This document shows, one piece after another, positions 43,687-52,813 of a stretch of DNA of 64,000 nt. The stretch is from the NCBI GenBank assembly GCA_016708125.1, contig JADJGF010000001.1, forward strand, positions 2,378,001 through 2,442,000, in the 5' to 3' direction. Both the position numbers and the translations under genes were made by a program. Positions within the stretch are counted from its first letter, which is position 1. Each line of letters starts with the position of its first letter. The notes under the pieces were generated by a model that did no database searches, had not been told where the DNA came from, and worked only from the letters and a program-made list of their open reading frames with translations. The stretch comes from Ignavibacteriota bacterium (GTDB taxonomy: Bacteria > Bacteroidota > Ignavibacteria > Ignavibacteriales > Melioribacteraceae).

Positions 43687-44145
43687 ATGAAACTTGCCAC
43701 TCTTTGTTATGTTATGGAAAACGATAAAACTTTAATGCTTTATCGTAACAAAAAAGAAAATGATTATCACGAAGGAAAATGGAACGGACTTGGCGGAAAA
43801 TTTGAAACCGGTGAAACTCCGGAAGAATGTGCAATTCGCGAAGTGTATGAAGAATCCGGATTAATTGTAAAAAATCCAATTTTAAAAGGACACATAACTT
43901 TCCCAATGTTTGATGGAAAAGACGATTGGTATGTTTGGCTTTATGTCTTTAAAGGTTTTGAAGGAAAAATTATTGATTCTCCCGAAGGAAAATTAGAATG
44001 GATTCCAAATGAAAAATTAACGGAATTAAAACTTTGGGAAGGAGATCAAATATTTATTCCATGGCTTTTTGAAGATAAAATATTTAGTGCAAAATTCAAT
44101 TATGAAAACAGTAAATACAAAGATTTTTCTGTGATATTTTATTAA
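43687..44145 (+). CDS. Nudix hydrolase, 8-oxo-dGTP diphosphatase-like
   Basis: This 152-residue protein contains a complete Nudix box, 'GKFETGETPEECAIREVYEESGL' in meaning (G-x5-E-x7-R-E-x-x-E-E-x-G; residues about 38-60). The N-terminal strand 'ATLCYVMENDKTLMLYR' and 'GKWNGLGGKFE' resemble MutT/NUDT1-type oxidised nucleotide pyrophosphatases. The start codon is two bases after the right inverted repeat of the IVS-like element. The radical SAM gene follows 11 bases downstream. Confidence 0.86.
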   Translation: MKLATLCYVMENDKTLMLYRNKKENDYHEGKWNGLGGKFETGETPEECAIREVYEESGLIVKNPILKGHITFPMFDGKDDWYVWLYVFKGFEGKIIDSPEGKLEWIPNEKLTELKLWEGDQIFIPWLFEDKIFSAKFNYENSKYKDFSVIFY

Positions 44146-44156
44146 GAAATATTATT

Positions 44157-45137
44157 ATGGAATTCAAGAAATATATTTCTACAAACCTACGTTTAAGCAA
44201 TTTTGGAAGAGAAGTTTTATTTCAGTATAAAAAAATAACCGGGAAAATTCCCCAACCAGATATGGAGTTCCCCGAATTGATAAGTTTAGAAATTGCAAGC
44301 TCGTGCAATTTATCATGTATTCATTGTGCGCCGCATTTAAAAAAATTTAAAGATGAAGTAAGAAAATTTGGCATACTGGAAATTGAACTTTTTAACCAAT
44401 TAATGGATGAAATAGATCTTCAAGGAAAAAGAAATATAGCTTTACATAAAGATGGTGAACCGTTGTTGCATCCAAAAATTTTTGAAATTTTGGAAAGAGT
44501 TAAAAAGAATATTAATCACACTGTTTACATTACAACTAACGCACATCAGTTAAAGGAAAAAATCTGTCAATCGATTTTGGTTAATAAAATTGACGTATTA
44601 AATTTTAGTATTGGTGCGGCAACGGAAGAATTCTATTCAAAAGTAAGGGGTAAAAATTTTACAAAAGTAATTGATAACATAAAATTGTTTCTTGAATTAA
44701 GGAATAATTCTGAATGGAAACCAAAAGTTTTAGTACAGATAATTCGTTTACCACAATTTGAAGAAATGGAAAATGAAATTAATGAATTTAAAAAATTTTG
44801 GACAAATTATGATGTTGAATTACAGATTTGGAATCAATTAACTTGGGGAGTTTTTGAAAACAAGGAAAATAAGTTAAACAGATATCCTTGCTATTCTTTG
44901 TGGGAATCAACATTTATAAATTCTGATGGAAAAGCTTCAGCATGTTGTATGGATTGGCAGCAAAAATTAATAATCGGTGATACCAACCAAAATAAAATTA
45001 AAGATATTTGGCAAAGTGAAGCTCAACAAAATCTTAGAAAAATTCATATTGAAAAAAGAGAAAATGAACTTTCGACTTGTCCAACATGCAATTATTGGAG
45101 TTGGCAACCAAGATTAGCAAAATATTCTATTCGATAA
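44157..45137 (+). CDS. radical SAM protein with SPASM-type C-terminus
   Basis: This 326-residue protein has the CX3CX2C cluster motif 'CNLSCIHCAP' near residue 54 and 'LALHKDGEPLLHPK'-like 'IALHKDGEPLLHP' downstream. Its C-terminal domain has further cysteines ('YPCYSLW', 'ASACCMDWQ', 'CPTCNYW') that fit a SPASM/twitch auxiliary cluster. Members mature peptides or modify enzymes; no peptide substrate is visible next to it. The stop overlaps the convergent alpha/beta-hydrolase gene by 11 bases. Confidence 0.86.
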   Translation: MEFKKYISTNLRLSNFGREVLFQYKKITGKIPQPDMEFPELISLEIASSCNLSCIHCAPHLKKFKDEVRKFGILEIELFNQLMDEIDLQGKRNIALHKDGEPLLHPKIFEILERVKKNINHTVYITTNAHQLKEKICQSILVNKIDVLNFSIGAATEEFYSKVRGKNFTKVIDNIKLFLELRNNSEWKPKVLVQIIRLPQFEEMENEINEFKKFWTNYDVELQIWNQLTWGVFENKENKLNRYPCYSLWESTFINSDGKASACCMDWQQKLIIGDTNQNKIKDIWQSEAQQNLRKIHIEKRENELSTCPTCNYWSWQPRLAKYSIR

Positions 45138-45930
45138 AGCTAAAGTTTTCCTCTACAAATTCTGAAATTATCTTATTTACAAATTTTGGATTTTCTAAAG
45201 GCGTCATATGTCCGGAATTTTTAACCATCACAAATTTTGAATTTGGAATTTCATCGGCAATTTTCTGCATAACATTTGGCGGAGTTAATTTATCAAATTC
45301 ACCGCACAAAACTAAAGTTTGAATACTAATATTTTTAAGCGAATCGGTTGTATCTGTTCTGCTTAACATTGCAATCAAAGATCCCTTTACACCAATTGCA
45401 TTACTTCGTCTAGATTTATTCAAAACAGTATTGTATAATTCTGAATTATTTTTAATTGTTTCATCCCAAAAACAAGTCGGAACAAAATTATCAACAAAAG
45501 AAATTACACCTTCTTTATTTATTTTTGCAATTCCGTTTTGTCGTTTAATTTTTCCTTCGTTGCTATCGCTTTCAGTTCTTGTATCCAATAAAATTGCAGC
45601 AGAAAATTTTGTTTGATCAATTTCCAAAGCTCGAAAAGTTATGTATCCTCCCATTGATAATCCACAGATTATTGGTTTATCTAATTCTAATTCATCAATA
45701 ATTGAAGATAAATCTTCAACAAAAGAATCCATTGTAAATTGTCCATCACCGGCTGGACTTTTACCCAAACCGCGAATATCATATCTCACACAGAAATATT
45801 TATCTTTAAGAAAATTTACTTGTTCATCCCACATTGTATGATCGTAAGGAAAGCCGTGTAAAAAAATAATGGATTTATTTTCTCTGTCACCCTCTAAATA
45901 AACTTTTAGATTATTAATTGTTTGTTCCAT
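45127..45930 (-). CDS. alpha/beta hydrolase
   Basis: This 267-residue enzyme has the oxyanion-hole stretch 'FLHGFPYDHTMW', the nucleophile elbow 'CGLSMGGYI' near residue 94 (G-x-S-x-G), a late 'LCGEFDKLTPP' carrying the acid, and 'NSGHMTPLENP' with the catalytic His. Such proteins are esterases, lactonases (3-oxoadipate enol-lactonase-like) or peroxidases. The substrate is unknown, and no catabolic genes flank it. Confidence 0.86.
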   Translation of the reverse strand: MEQTINNLKVYLEGDRENKSIIFLHGFPYDHTMWDEQVNFLKDKYFCVRYDIRGLGKSPAGDGQFTMDSFVEDLSSIIDELELDKPIICGLSMGGYITFRALEIDQTKFSAAILLDTRTESDSNEGKIKRQNGIAKINKEGVISFVDNFVPTCFWDETIKNNSELYNTVLNKSRRSNAIGVKGSLIAMLSRTDTTDSLKNISIQTLVLCGEFDKLTPPNVMQKIADEIPNSKFVMVKNSGHMTPLENPKFVNKIISEFVEENFSFIE

Positions 45931-46078
45931 TTTTCTTCCAATTTTTTATCTAAAATATAATACACTTTTATATTTCACAAATCATTTTTCAAAAAATTAT
46001 ATGCTTGATTTTAACAAGATAAATAAGTATGATAATTATGTAACAATCATTTTATTATCAAAAAATGAGGAGGCTAAA

Positions 46079-46651
46079 ATGGTATATGAAAGTCTTATCG
46101 CAATTGTTGAAAGCCACTTAGAAGACTTAACTAAAACTTGGGTTCAAGAAGTTAAAAAATCGGAATACTTAAGTACATATCAAAAATTATCTGATGATGA
46201 AATTTTCTCAAGAGGACGAGTTCTTTTTAGTAATCTACAAAGCTGGCTTATGAAAGGTGCATCTAACTATGATGCGGCAATTTATTTTAAGAGAATCGGT
46301 GAAGAAAGAATTAATGAAGGAATGCCGCTTACTGAAGTATTCTATGCTCTGCATCTTGAAAAAAAAGTTTTGTGGAGTTTTGTTGCTTGGAAAGATGAAA
46401 TAAGCGGAATACTTAAAGCTGTTGATGCAATTGAGTTTATGACCGTGATAAATAACTATTTTGATCTCGGTAATTTTTATATTATTAAAGGTTACAATGA
46501 ACAACTTTTTTCAAAATTAACAGAAACAAAAAAATTTACTGAAATGGAATTACAGCAGTTTTTAGTAAGCGGAGCTTTGTATCAAGAAAGTATTAAAAAA
46601 GTTAAGGAAAAAATGTATAGCGAAGCTTTGAGTATTGGAATAATTAGATAA
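46079..46651 (+). CDS. RsbRD_N-type (sensor-globin-like) regulatory protein 1
   Basis: This 190-residue protein starts 'MVYESLIAIVESHLEDLTKTWVQEV', followed by 'KKSEYLSTYQKLSDDEIFSRGRVLFSNL' and 'GMPLTEVFYALHLEKKVLWSFV', the pattern of the RsbRD N-terminal helical domain (RsbT co-antagonist). It consists of this domain alone, with no STAS, kinase or other output part. A GAGGAGG ribosome site fixes the start at 46079; the frame extends 26 codons further upstream without conservation. It is followed by a paralogue of the same size. Confidence 0.73.
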   Translation: MVYESLIAIVESHLEDLTKTWVQEVKKSEYLSTYQKLSDDEIFSRGRVLFSNLQSWLMKGASNYDAAIYFKRIGEERINEGMPLTEVFYALHLEKKVLWSFVAWKDEISGILKAVDAIEFMTVINNYFDLGNFYIIKGYNEQLFSKLTETKKFTEMELQQFLVSGALYQESIKKVKEKMYSEALSIGIIR

Positions 46652-46684
46652 ATAAAATAAATTATTTTGATTTATGGAGGGAAA

Positions 46685-47233
46685 ATGTCGGCAAGAAATT
46701 TATCCAAAATTGTTGATGATCAAATTGATGAACTTAAACAAGAATGGCTTACAGAAGTTAGAAAATCCGAATATTTAAAAACTTACAAAACTTTTAACGA
46801 TGTTGAAACTATTAAAAGAGGCGGTGCAGTTTTTTCATATTTAAGCGAATGGCTTAAGGAAGGCGGCACAAATAAAAGTGCAGAAGAGTATTTTGAAAAA
46901 GTAGGAGCTTCAAGATTTAGAGAAAGATTTCCGTTAACGGAAGTTCATTACGCAGTTTATTTGTTAAAGAAAATATTTTGGAACAGAATTGACTGGCGCG
47001 ATAAAGTTACCGGTTCTTTTGAAACTTCTAACGCAACAAAAATTATGAGCGTGTTTAATGATTATTTTGATCTCGCAAATTTCAGTATTACAAAAGGATA
47101 TTTTAACGAATTGTTAAACAGCATAAATGATGATAAATCAATTTCTAAAGAAGATTTAAAAAGTTTACTAACAAAAGGTAAACTTGATGCCGAAAAATTA
47201 GAGGATGATGAATTTATTTGGCGTCATGTTTAG
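46685..47233 (+). CDS. RsbRD_N-type (sensor-globin-like) regulatory protein 2
   Basis: This 182-residue paralogue of the previous protein shares 'EWLTEVRKSEYLKTYKTFNDVETIKRG', 'RERFPLTEVHYAVYLLKKIFW' and 'VFNDYFDLANFSITKGYFNELLNS'. The start at 46685 has a GGAGG site; the upstream frame begins at TTG. A terminator follows at 47260. Tandem pairs may form heterodimers. Their place directly before the sulfur genes hints at control of respiration or stress, but the partner is unknown. Confidence 0.73.
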   Translation: MSARNLSKIVDDQIDELKQEWLTEVRKSEYLKTYKTFNDVETIKRGGAVFSYLSEWLKEGGTNKSAEEYFEKVGASRFRERFPLTEVHYAVYLLKKIFWNRIDWRDKVTGSFETSNATKIMSVFNDYFDLANFSITKGYFNELLNSINDDKSISKEDLKSLLTKGKLDAEKLEDDEFIWRHV

Positions 47234-47259
47234 ATAAATGTTTTTTAAAATTTAATTTG

Positions 47260-47287
47260 AGCCCAACTATAAAAAGCTGGGCTTTTC
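47260..47287 (+). terminator. intrinsic terminator after the RsbRD pair
   Basis: AGCCCA (47260-47265) and TGGGCT (47278-47283) form a 6-bp GC-rich stem with a 12-base loop, followed by TTTTC on the plus strand. It separates the RsbRD pair from mobA. Confidence 0.72.
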
Positions 47288-47299
47288 TTTATAAAAAAT

Positions 47300-47914
47300 A
47301 TGAATGAAAATTTTACGGCAATAATTTTGTCGGGTGGAAAAAGTAAAAGAATTGGCAGCGATAAAGCACTTCTGAAAATTAACGGAATTACACTTATTGA
47401 ACGAATCCAAATTTTGTTAAAAGAAATTTTTAATGAAGTTATAATTATTTCAAATTCACCGGAGAACTATAATTTTATAAATTCTAAAATTTATAGAGAT
47501 ATTTTTCCCGGTTTTGGACCTTTATCTGGAATTCATTCCGGACTAATAAATTCAACTTCTGAAAATATTTTTTTTATTTCTTGCGATATGCCATTTGTTA
47601 CGAAAGATTTAATAAATTTTCTTATTCTTCAGACCAAAAGTGAAGATATTTTAATTCCCAAATCACACAATAATTTTCAAACACTTTGTGCAGTTTATAA
47701 AAAAAGTTGTATTCCCAAAGCTGAGGAATTGCTTAAACTCGCTTCTGAAAAAATTAATGAAAATGGTAAAACTAAAGTTAAACTTTATGATTTGATAAAT
47801 TCCTTGAATACAAAATTTGTTGAAATTTCAGATGAATCATTTTTTAATGATAGACTTATTTTTAATATGAATTCATTGGATGATTTTGAATTTGTAAAAA
47901 ATATTTTAGAATGA
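47300..47914 (+). CDS. mobA: molybdenum cofactor guanylyltransferase
   Basis: This 204-residue nucleotidyltransferase attaches GMP to molybdopterin to form the MGD cofactor of DMSO-reductase-type enzymes. It has the GTP-binding loop 'ILSGGKSKRIGSDKALLKI' (residues 9-27), 'PGFGPLSGIHSGL' and 'ISCDMPFV' with the metal-binding Asp. Its stop overlaps the multiheme cytochrome start (ATGA), so the two are one transcript. Placement before a Mo-enzyme cluster fits its role in maturing the PsrA/PhsA-type subunit at 56905. Confidence 0.9.
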   Translation: MNENFTAIILSGGKSKRIGSDKALLKINGITLIERIQILLKEIFNEVIIISNSPENYNFINSKIYRDIFPGFGPLSGIHSGLINSTSENIFFISCDMPFVTKDLINFLILQTKSEDILIPKSHNNFQTLCAVYKKSCIPKAEELLKLASEKINENGKTKVKLYDLINSLNTKFVEISDESFFNDRLIFNMNSLDDFEFVKNILE

Positions 47915-49830
47915 AATCTTACTTAAATCATAAATCACTTGAAAAAATTTCTCTAATTATTTTTGGAATAATAATATTTCTTTTTGTGATATACTTTTTC
48001 GTATTTAAAATAAATTGGGTGAAATTATATCAAACTGAAAACGTAAGTAAAAATATTTCCGCATTATCGGAAAGCTGCGTTCAATGTCACGGCGATGTAA
48101 AAGGATTTTCAAAATTTCATAATCCGCAAAAGATTGGCTGTAGTTCTTGCCATTTAGGAAACGTAATAGAAAAAGATAAAAATCTTGCTCACGCCGGAAT
48201 GATAAAAATTCCCGGCAATTTGGAAAATGCAAAGCAAACTTGCGGAAAGGTAAATTGCCATCCCGGAATTTCTGAAAGAGTTGATTCGTCTTTAATGTCA
48301 ACAATGAGCGGAATTATATCCGTAAATAAATTTGCATTCGATGAAATTAAAAATCCAAATGGAAAATTTCATATTGAAAAAATTAAAAATTCTGCGGCTG
48401 AATCTCATTTAAGAAATTTATGTGCATCTTGCCATTTAGGAAACGAGAAAACTGAATTTGGTCCAATCACAGAATTATCCCGCGGTGGTGGATGTAATGC
48501 GTGTCATTTAAATTATTCTGACGAAGCAAAAAAAGAATTGCAAATTTATAATTCTCTTAAAGTTGAAAAACGGGATTCAGCATTAATAAAATTTCATCCA
48601 TCACTTTCATTAAACATTACAAATAATCATTGCTTTGGATGTCACAGCCGATCCGGAAGAATTTCTACAAATTATGAAGGCTGGCACGAAACAAGTTTTA
48701 CAGATAAAAAAATAGTTGATAATAAAAATTTTAGACTTTTAGATGACGGAAGAATATTTCAAAAGAAAATTCCCGATGTACATTTTGAAGCCGGTTTGGT
48801 TTGTGTTGATTGCCATATTTCATACGAAATTATGGGAAACGGAAAATTTTATGAACACAAGGAAGAACAAATTTTAGTTAAGTGTGAAGATTGTCATTCG
48901 CAAAATAAAAATGAAACAATTTCATTAAATGAATTTGATTTTGAATCAAAAAAAATTGCTGAAGTTTTTGGAATTGATGATGAAAATAGGAAATTTATAA
49001 AAGTAAAAAAATCTCAAACTCCTTTAATAAATACAGAAATTATAAATAACAGAATTGCAAAATTACATGGAAAACAATCAAAGAAAATTTACGATTTGAA
49101 TCCGCCAAAATTTGAATGCGTAAATTCCAAAGTGCATAAATCACTTTCGTGTAATAGCTGCCATACTTCCTGGGCGCCGCAATGCGTTGGTTGTCACACA
49201 GAATTTGAGTCAAACACTAAAGGTTTTGATTTGCTGGAAAATAAAAATACGAATTCTTCTTGGGTTGAATTTAACGGAGAATTTTTTGCAGAACTTCCTA
49301 CTTTGGGAATTAAAGAATTTTCTGAAAATGGGAAAATTCAGAAAAGTATTGAAACTTTTATTCCCGGAATGATTATGACTTTGGACAAATCTAAATATTC
49401 AAAGAAAAAAGAAGAAATTATTTTCAAAAGATTGTTTTCTCCATCGGTTGCTCATACAATTAGAAAAGAAAGCAGAAGCTGTGAATCTTGCCATAATAAT
49501 TCACTCGCAATTGGTTACGGAAGAGGAAGTTTGAAATACATAATTCACAATAAAATTGGTAAATGGATTTTCAAATCAAAATATAAAAATGTAGAATATG
49601 ATAATTTACCGGAAGATGCGTGGATTGGTTTTCTTCAAACACGAAAAGAAAATTTTGCTACAAGAAAAAATGTTCGTCCATTTAATATTGATGAACAGAA
49701 AAGAATTTTAACGGTTGGAGCTTGTTTAACTTGCCATAAATCAGATTCAAAAATTATGAAAGAATCATTATCAAATTTTGAAAATCAATTAAGTAAATTA
49801 TCGCAAAAATGCATTTTGCCAAGCTGGTAG
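47911..49830 (+). CDS. membrane-anchored multiheme cytochrome c, ~12 hemes
   Basis: This 639-residue protein has an N-terminal membrane anchor (about residues 12-33) and 11 CXXCH motifs: 'CVQCH', 'CSSCH', 'CASCH', 'CNACH', 'CFGCH', 'CVDCH', 'CEDCH', 'CNSCH', 'CVGCH', 'CESCH' and 'CLTCH'. One CX4CH motif, 'CGKVNCH', is also present. It is probably periplasmic and anchored to the inner membrane. I do not recognise a named family; it is not NrfA (no CXXCK). It is cotranscribed with mobA and could feed electrons from the membrane to the octaheme enzyme that follows. Confidence 0.83.
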   Translation: MKSYLNHKSLEKISLIIFGIIIFLFVIYFFVFKINWVKLYQTENVSKNISALSESCVQCHGDVKGFSKFHNPQKIGCSSCHLGNVIEKDKNLAHAGMIKIPGNLENAKQTCGKVNCHPGISERVDSSLMSTMSGIISVNKFAFDEIKNPNGKFHIEKIKNSAAESHLRNLCASCHLGNEKTEFGPITELSRGGGCNACHLNYSDEAKKELQIYNSLKVEKRDSALIKFHPSLSLNITNNHCFGCHSRSGRISTNYEGWHETSFTDKKIVDNKNFRLLDDGRIFQKKIPDVHFEAGLVCVDCHISYEIMGNGKFYEHKEEQILVKCEDCHSQNKNETISLNEFDFESKKIAEVFGIDDENRKFIKVKKSQTPLINTEIINNRIAKLHGKQSKKIYDLNPPKFECVNSKVHKSLSCNSCHTSWAPQCVGCHTEFESNTKGFDLLENKNTNSSWVEFNGEFFAELPTLGIKEFSENGKIQKSIETFIPGMIMTLDKSKYSKKKEEIIFKRLFSPSVAHTIRKESRSCESCHNNSLAIGYGRGSLKYIIHNKIGKWIFKSKYKNVEYDNLPEDAWIGFLQTRKENFATRKNVRPFNIDEQKRILTVGACLTCHKSDSKIMKESLSNFENQLSKLSQKCILPSW

Positions 49831-50068
49831 AATTTTCTTTTAATTAAAAACCAAATGATAAACTATTTTATACCGTAAAATAAAATAATCTATCATATCT
49901 TTTTATTCCCTAAAATAATTTTATAAAAATTAAAATTCCCACAATTAAGAAGTTATTATTGGAATTATTTGTTTTATAGTCTAAAACAATGAAAATTATT
50001 GGCAAACTATTTGAAAGGAAATATCCTAATATTTTATATTATAAAATAAAATTGGAAAGTACCTTTTT

Positions 50069-51652
50069 ATGAAAAAAATTATCGGCTCAATTGGAGTTTT
50101 AGTTTTGGTAATTATTGTTGCAATTGGAACCTTAACAACCAAAAGTAGTGAAGAAACTATTTTGGATAAACTTAAAAATAAATATTCCGAGAAACACATT
50201 GCTTCTGTTGATCATTCGAAATTTGCGGAATTGCAGAAAAAATTTAATTCACCAAGAGAAGTTACTGCGGAATGTATAACTTGTCATAATAAACGCCATG
50301 AAGAAGTTATGCATTCTAATCATTGGAATTGGGAACGTGAAGAATATATTGAAGGTCGTGGAATTGTTTCAATCGGTAAAAAAAATATTATGAACAATTT
50401 CTGCATTGGAACACAAGGAAATGAAAAAAGCTGCGCAAAATGTCATATTGGTTATGGCATGGATGAAAAAGGAAAATCATTTACCGATGCAAATAATATT
50501 GATTGTTTGGTTTGTCATGATAACACAGAAACTTATGCAAAAGCTCCAAATCAAGGCGGCGCTCCGTTAGAAACTTTGGATTTTAATAAAATTGCACAAA
50601 ATGTTGGAAAACCGGAAAGAACAAATTGCGGAGTTTGTCACTTTTTTGGCGGCGGCGGAGATAATGTTAAACATGGCGATTTAAGCAGCGATATGTTTTA
50701 TCCAAATAGAGATATTGATGTTCATATGGATGCGGATGGAATGGATTTGCAATGTGTTGAGTGCCATGCGACAAATCAACATACAATTGCGGGAAAAATG
50801 TACTCGCTTTCTTCAATGAATCATAATAGAGTTTTTTGCGAAGATTGCCACACTTCAACTCCTCATGAAAAAGAAATTTTAAATGAGCATACTTTAAAAG
50901 TTGCTTGTCAAACTTGTCACATCCCAACTTATGCAAAAGGAAAATCAACAAAAATGGCGTGGGATTGGTCGACTGCCGGAAAACTTAAAAACGGTGAACC
51001 TTATCATGAAGAAGACAGTTTAGGAAATCATACATATCTTTCAATTAAGGGAAGTTTTAAATGGGAAAATAATGTTAAGCCGGAATATCAATGGTTTAAC
51101 GGAACCGCATCTCATTATTTAGAAGGCGATAAAATTGAAGATACTACAAAATCTTTAGTAATGAATGAACTTCACGGATCTTATTCAGATTCCGAATCTA
51201 AAATAATTCCGGTAAAAGTTCACAGAGCAATTCAACCATTTGATCCGGAAAATAAAATTTTAATTCAGCCCAAACTTTATTCTGATAATAAAGGAGAAGG
51301 TGCATTTTGGCAAGATTTCAATTGGGAAACTGCAAGTATTGAAGGAATGAAAGATTCAGAATTACCATTTAGCGGAAAAATTTCTTTTATCAAAACTGAA
51401 ATGAATTGGCCGGTAAATCATCAAGTTTCTCCAGCAGAAAATTCTGTTCAATGTGCCGAATGTCATACTAGAGAAAACAGCCGTTTAGCAGAATTAAAAG
51501 ATTTTTATATGCCGGGAAGAGATTACTCAAAAATTGTTGATTACATCGGTATTTGGAATATCATTTTATCACTTGTGGGTATTGCGCTTCATGGTTCATT
51601 AAGATTTTATGCTGCAAGAAAATTAAAAAATGGAGTTCATAAAAATGACTAA
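50069..51652 (+). CDS. octaheme cytochrome c, tetrathionate-reductase family (Otr-like)
   Basis: This 527-residue protein has an N-terminal membrane helix or signal (about 5-23), eight CXXCH motifs ('CITCH' at 69-73, 'CAKCH', 'CLVCH', 'CGVCH', 'CVECH', 'CEDCH', 'CQTCH', 'CAECH') and a C-terminal membrane helix ('IILSLVGIALHGSL'). Between the first two hemes 'SIGKKNIMNNFCIGTQGNEK' corresponds to the region carrying the unusual Lys heme ligand in octaheme tetrathionate reductase. The family (TIGR04315) reduces tetrathionate, and also nitrite and hydroxylamine in vitro. The following cytochrome b gene is the probable quinol-linked partner. Confidence 0.87.
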   Translation: MKKIIGSIGVLVLVIIVAIGTLTTKSSEETILDKLKNKYSEKHIASVDHSKFAELQKKFNSPREVTAECITCHNKRHEEVMHSNHWNWEREEYIEGRGIVSIGKKNIMNNFCIGTQGNEKSCAKCHIGYGMDEKGKSFTDANNIDCLVCHDNTETYAKAPNQGGAPLETLDFNKIAQNVGKPERTNCGVCHFFGGGGDNVKHGDLSSDMFYPNRDIDVHMDADGMDLQCVECHATNQHTIAGKMYSLSSMNHNRVFCEDCHTSTPHEKEILNEHTLKVACQTCHIPTYAKGKSTKMAWDWSTAGKLKNGEPYHEEDSLGNHTYLSIKGSFKWENNVKPEYQWFNGTASHYLEGDKIEDTTKSLVMNELHGSYSDSESKIIPVKVHRAIQPFDPENKILIQPKLYSDNKGEGAFWQDFNWETASIEGMKDSELPFSGKISFIKTEMNWPVNHQVSPAENSVQCAECHTRENSRLAELKDFYMPGRDYSKIVDYIGIWNIILSLVGIALHGSLRFYAARKLKNGVHKND

Positions 51653-52289
51653 AAAAGTTTATGTATATAAATCATTTGAAAGATTTTGGCATTGGATGCA
51701 AGCAATCTTAATAATATTTCTCGGATTTACAGGATTTGAAATTCACGGTTCATATAGTTTCTTCGGATTTGAAGAAGCAGTAATGTACCATAATATTGCG
51801 GCATATTTATTTATCATACTAATTGTGTTTGCAATTTTTTGGCATTTTACAACCGGCGAATGGAAACAATATATTCCAACTTATAAAAATATTGTTGCTC
51901 AAGTACATTATTATTTTTCGGGAATTTTTAAAAATGCTCCGCATCCAACAAAGAAAACTGTTCTAAGAAAATTAAATCCTATGCAAAAGTTAACTTACTT
52001 CGGATTAAAAATTTTAGTAATTCCGCTTTCGGTAACTTCCGGATTACTTTATATGCTTTATCGATATCCGCAAAGACACGAAATAAAATTTTTAAATATT
52101 GATTCTTTGGAAATTATTGCGATTGTTCATACAGTTGCGGCATTCTTTTTGGTTTCATTTTTAATTGTTCATCTTTACTTAATAACAACCGGTGAAACTA
52201 TTACAACAAACTTAAAAGCAATGTTAACCGGTTACGAAGAACTTGAACATGATGATGCTGAAGTATTAAAATTAAAGGAGAATAAATAA
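51645..52289 (+). CDS. cytochrome b subunit (b561/Ni-hydrogenase type)
   Basis: This 214-residue protein has four membrane helices with conserved His pairs, in 'FERFWHWMQ', 'AVMYHNIAAY', 'FAIFWHFTTGEWKQY', 'AIVHTVAAFF' and 'FLIVHLYLITTGET'. These are typical of cytochrome b that carries two hemes and oxidises quinol. A GGAG site 9 bases upstream selects the ATG at 51645 over that at 51630. It overlaps the octaheme gene's stop by 8 bases, so the two form a quinol:octaheme unit. Confidence 0.88.
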   Translation: MTKKVYVYKSFERFWHWMQAILIIFLGFTGFEIHGSYSFFGFEEAVMYHNIAAYLFIILIVFAIFWHFTTGEWKQYIPTYKNIVAQVHYYFSGIFKNAPHPTKKTVLRKLNPMQKLTYFGLKILVIPLSVTSGLLYMLYRYPQRHEIKFLNIDSLEIIAIVHTVAAFFLVSFLIVHLYLITTGETITTNLKAMLTGYEELEHDDAEVLKLKENK

Positions 52290-52801
52290 TGCAGACAAAA
52301 TATATGAATCCATATTTAGCCGGATTTTTACTTGGACTTCTGCTTGTAGCAACAGTTTACATAACCGGAAGAGGTTTAGGTGCAAGTGGAGCTGTAAAAA
52401 GTATGACTGTTCAAGTTGTAGAATCAGTAACTCCGAATCATGCTGAGAATACAAAATTTTATAAAGAATATTTATCTGAACATGCCGGAAGCCCGCTAAA
52501 ATCTTGGCTGGTTTTTGAAGTAATCGGAGTTTTAATCGGTGCATTTATTTCCGGATTAGTTTCTGAAAGATTAAATTTAACTCTCGAACACGGTCCAAGA
52601 ATAAATTCAAGAATTAGAATATTTGGTGCAATTACCGGCGGATTATTATTTGGATTTGGAGCACAATTGGGAAGAGGTTGTACAAGCGGTGCAGCCTTAA
52701 GCGGAATGGCAGTTTTATCTTCCGGTGGAATTTTAACAATGATTGCAATTTTTGGCGGTGCATATTTGTTTGCATATTTTTTTAGAAAATTTTGGATTTA
52801 A
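52289..52801 (+). CDS. YeeE/YedE transporter, first half (copy 1)
   Basis: This 170-residue protein has about four helices with 'GRGLGASGAVKS' near the N-terminus and 'GRGCTSGAALSGM' (the conserved Cys-containing YeeE/YedE motif) near residue 130. YeeE/YedE proteins (TsuA) take up thiosulfate or related sulfur species through a cysteine-lined pore. Here the usual single protein is divided over this gene and the next. It overlaps the cytochrome b stop by one base (TAATG). Confidence 0.87.
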   Translation: MQTKYMNPYLAGFLLGLLLVATVYITGRGLGASGAVKSMTVQVVESVTPNHAENTKFYKEYLSEHAGSPLKSWLVFEVIGVLIGAFISGLVSERLNLTLEHGPRINSRIRIFGAITGGLLFGFGAQLGRGCTSGAALSGMAVLSSGGILTMIAIFGGAYLFAYFFRKFWI

Positions 52802-52813
52802 GGAGAATTTAAA

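Noticed and set aside
50069..51652. Cytochrome c nitrite reductase (NrfA)
   Set aside because: It has eight CXXCH motifs and no CXXCK; the layout fits the octaheme tetrathionate reductase family instead.
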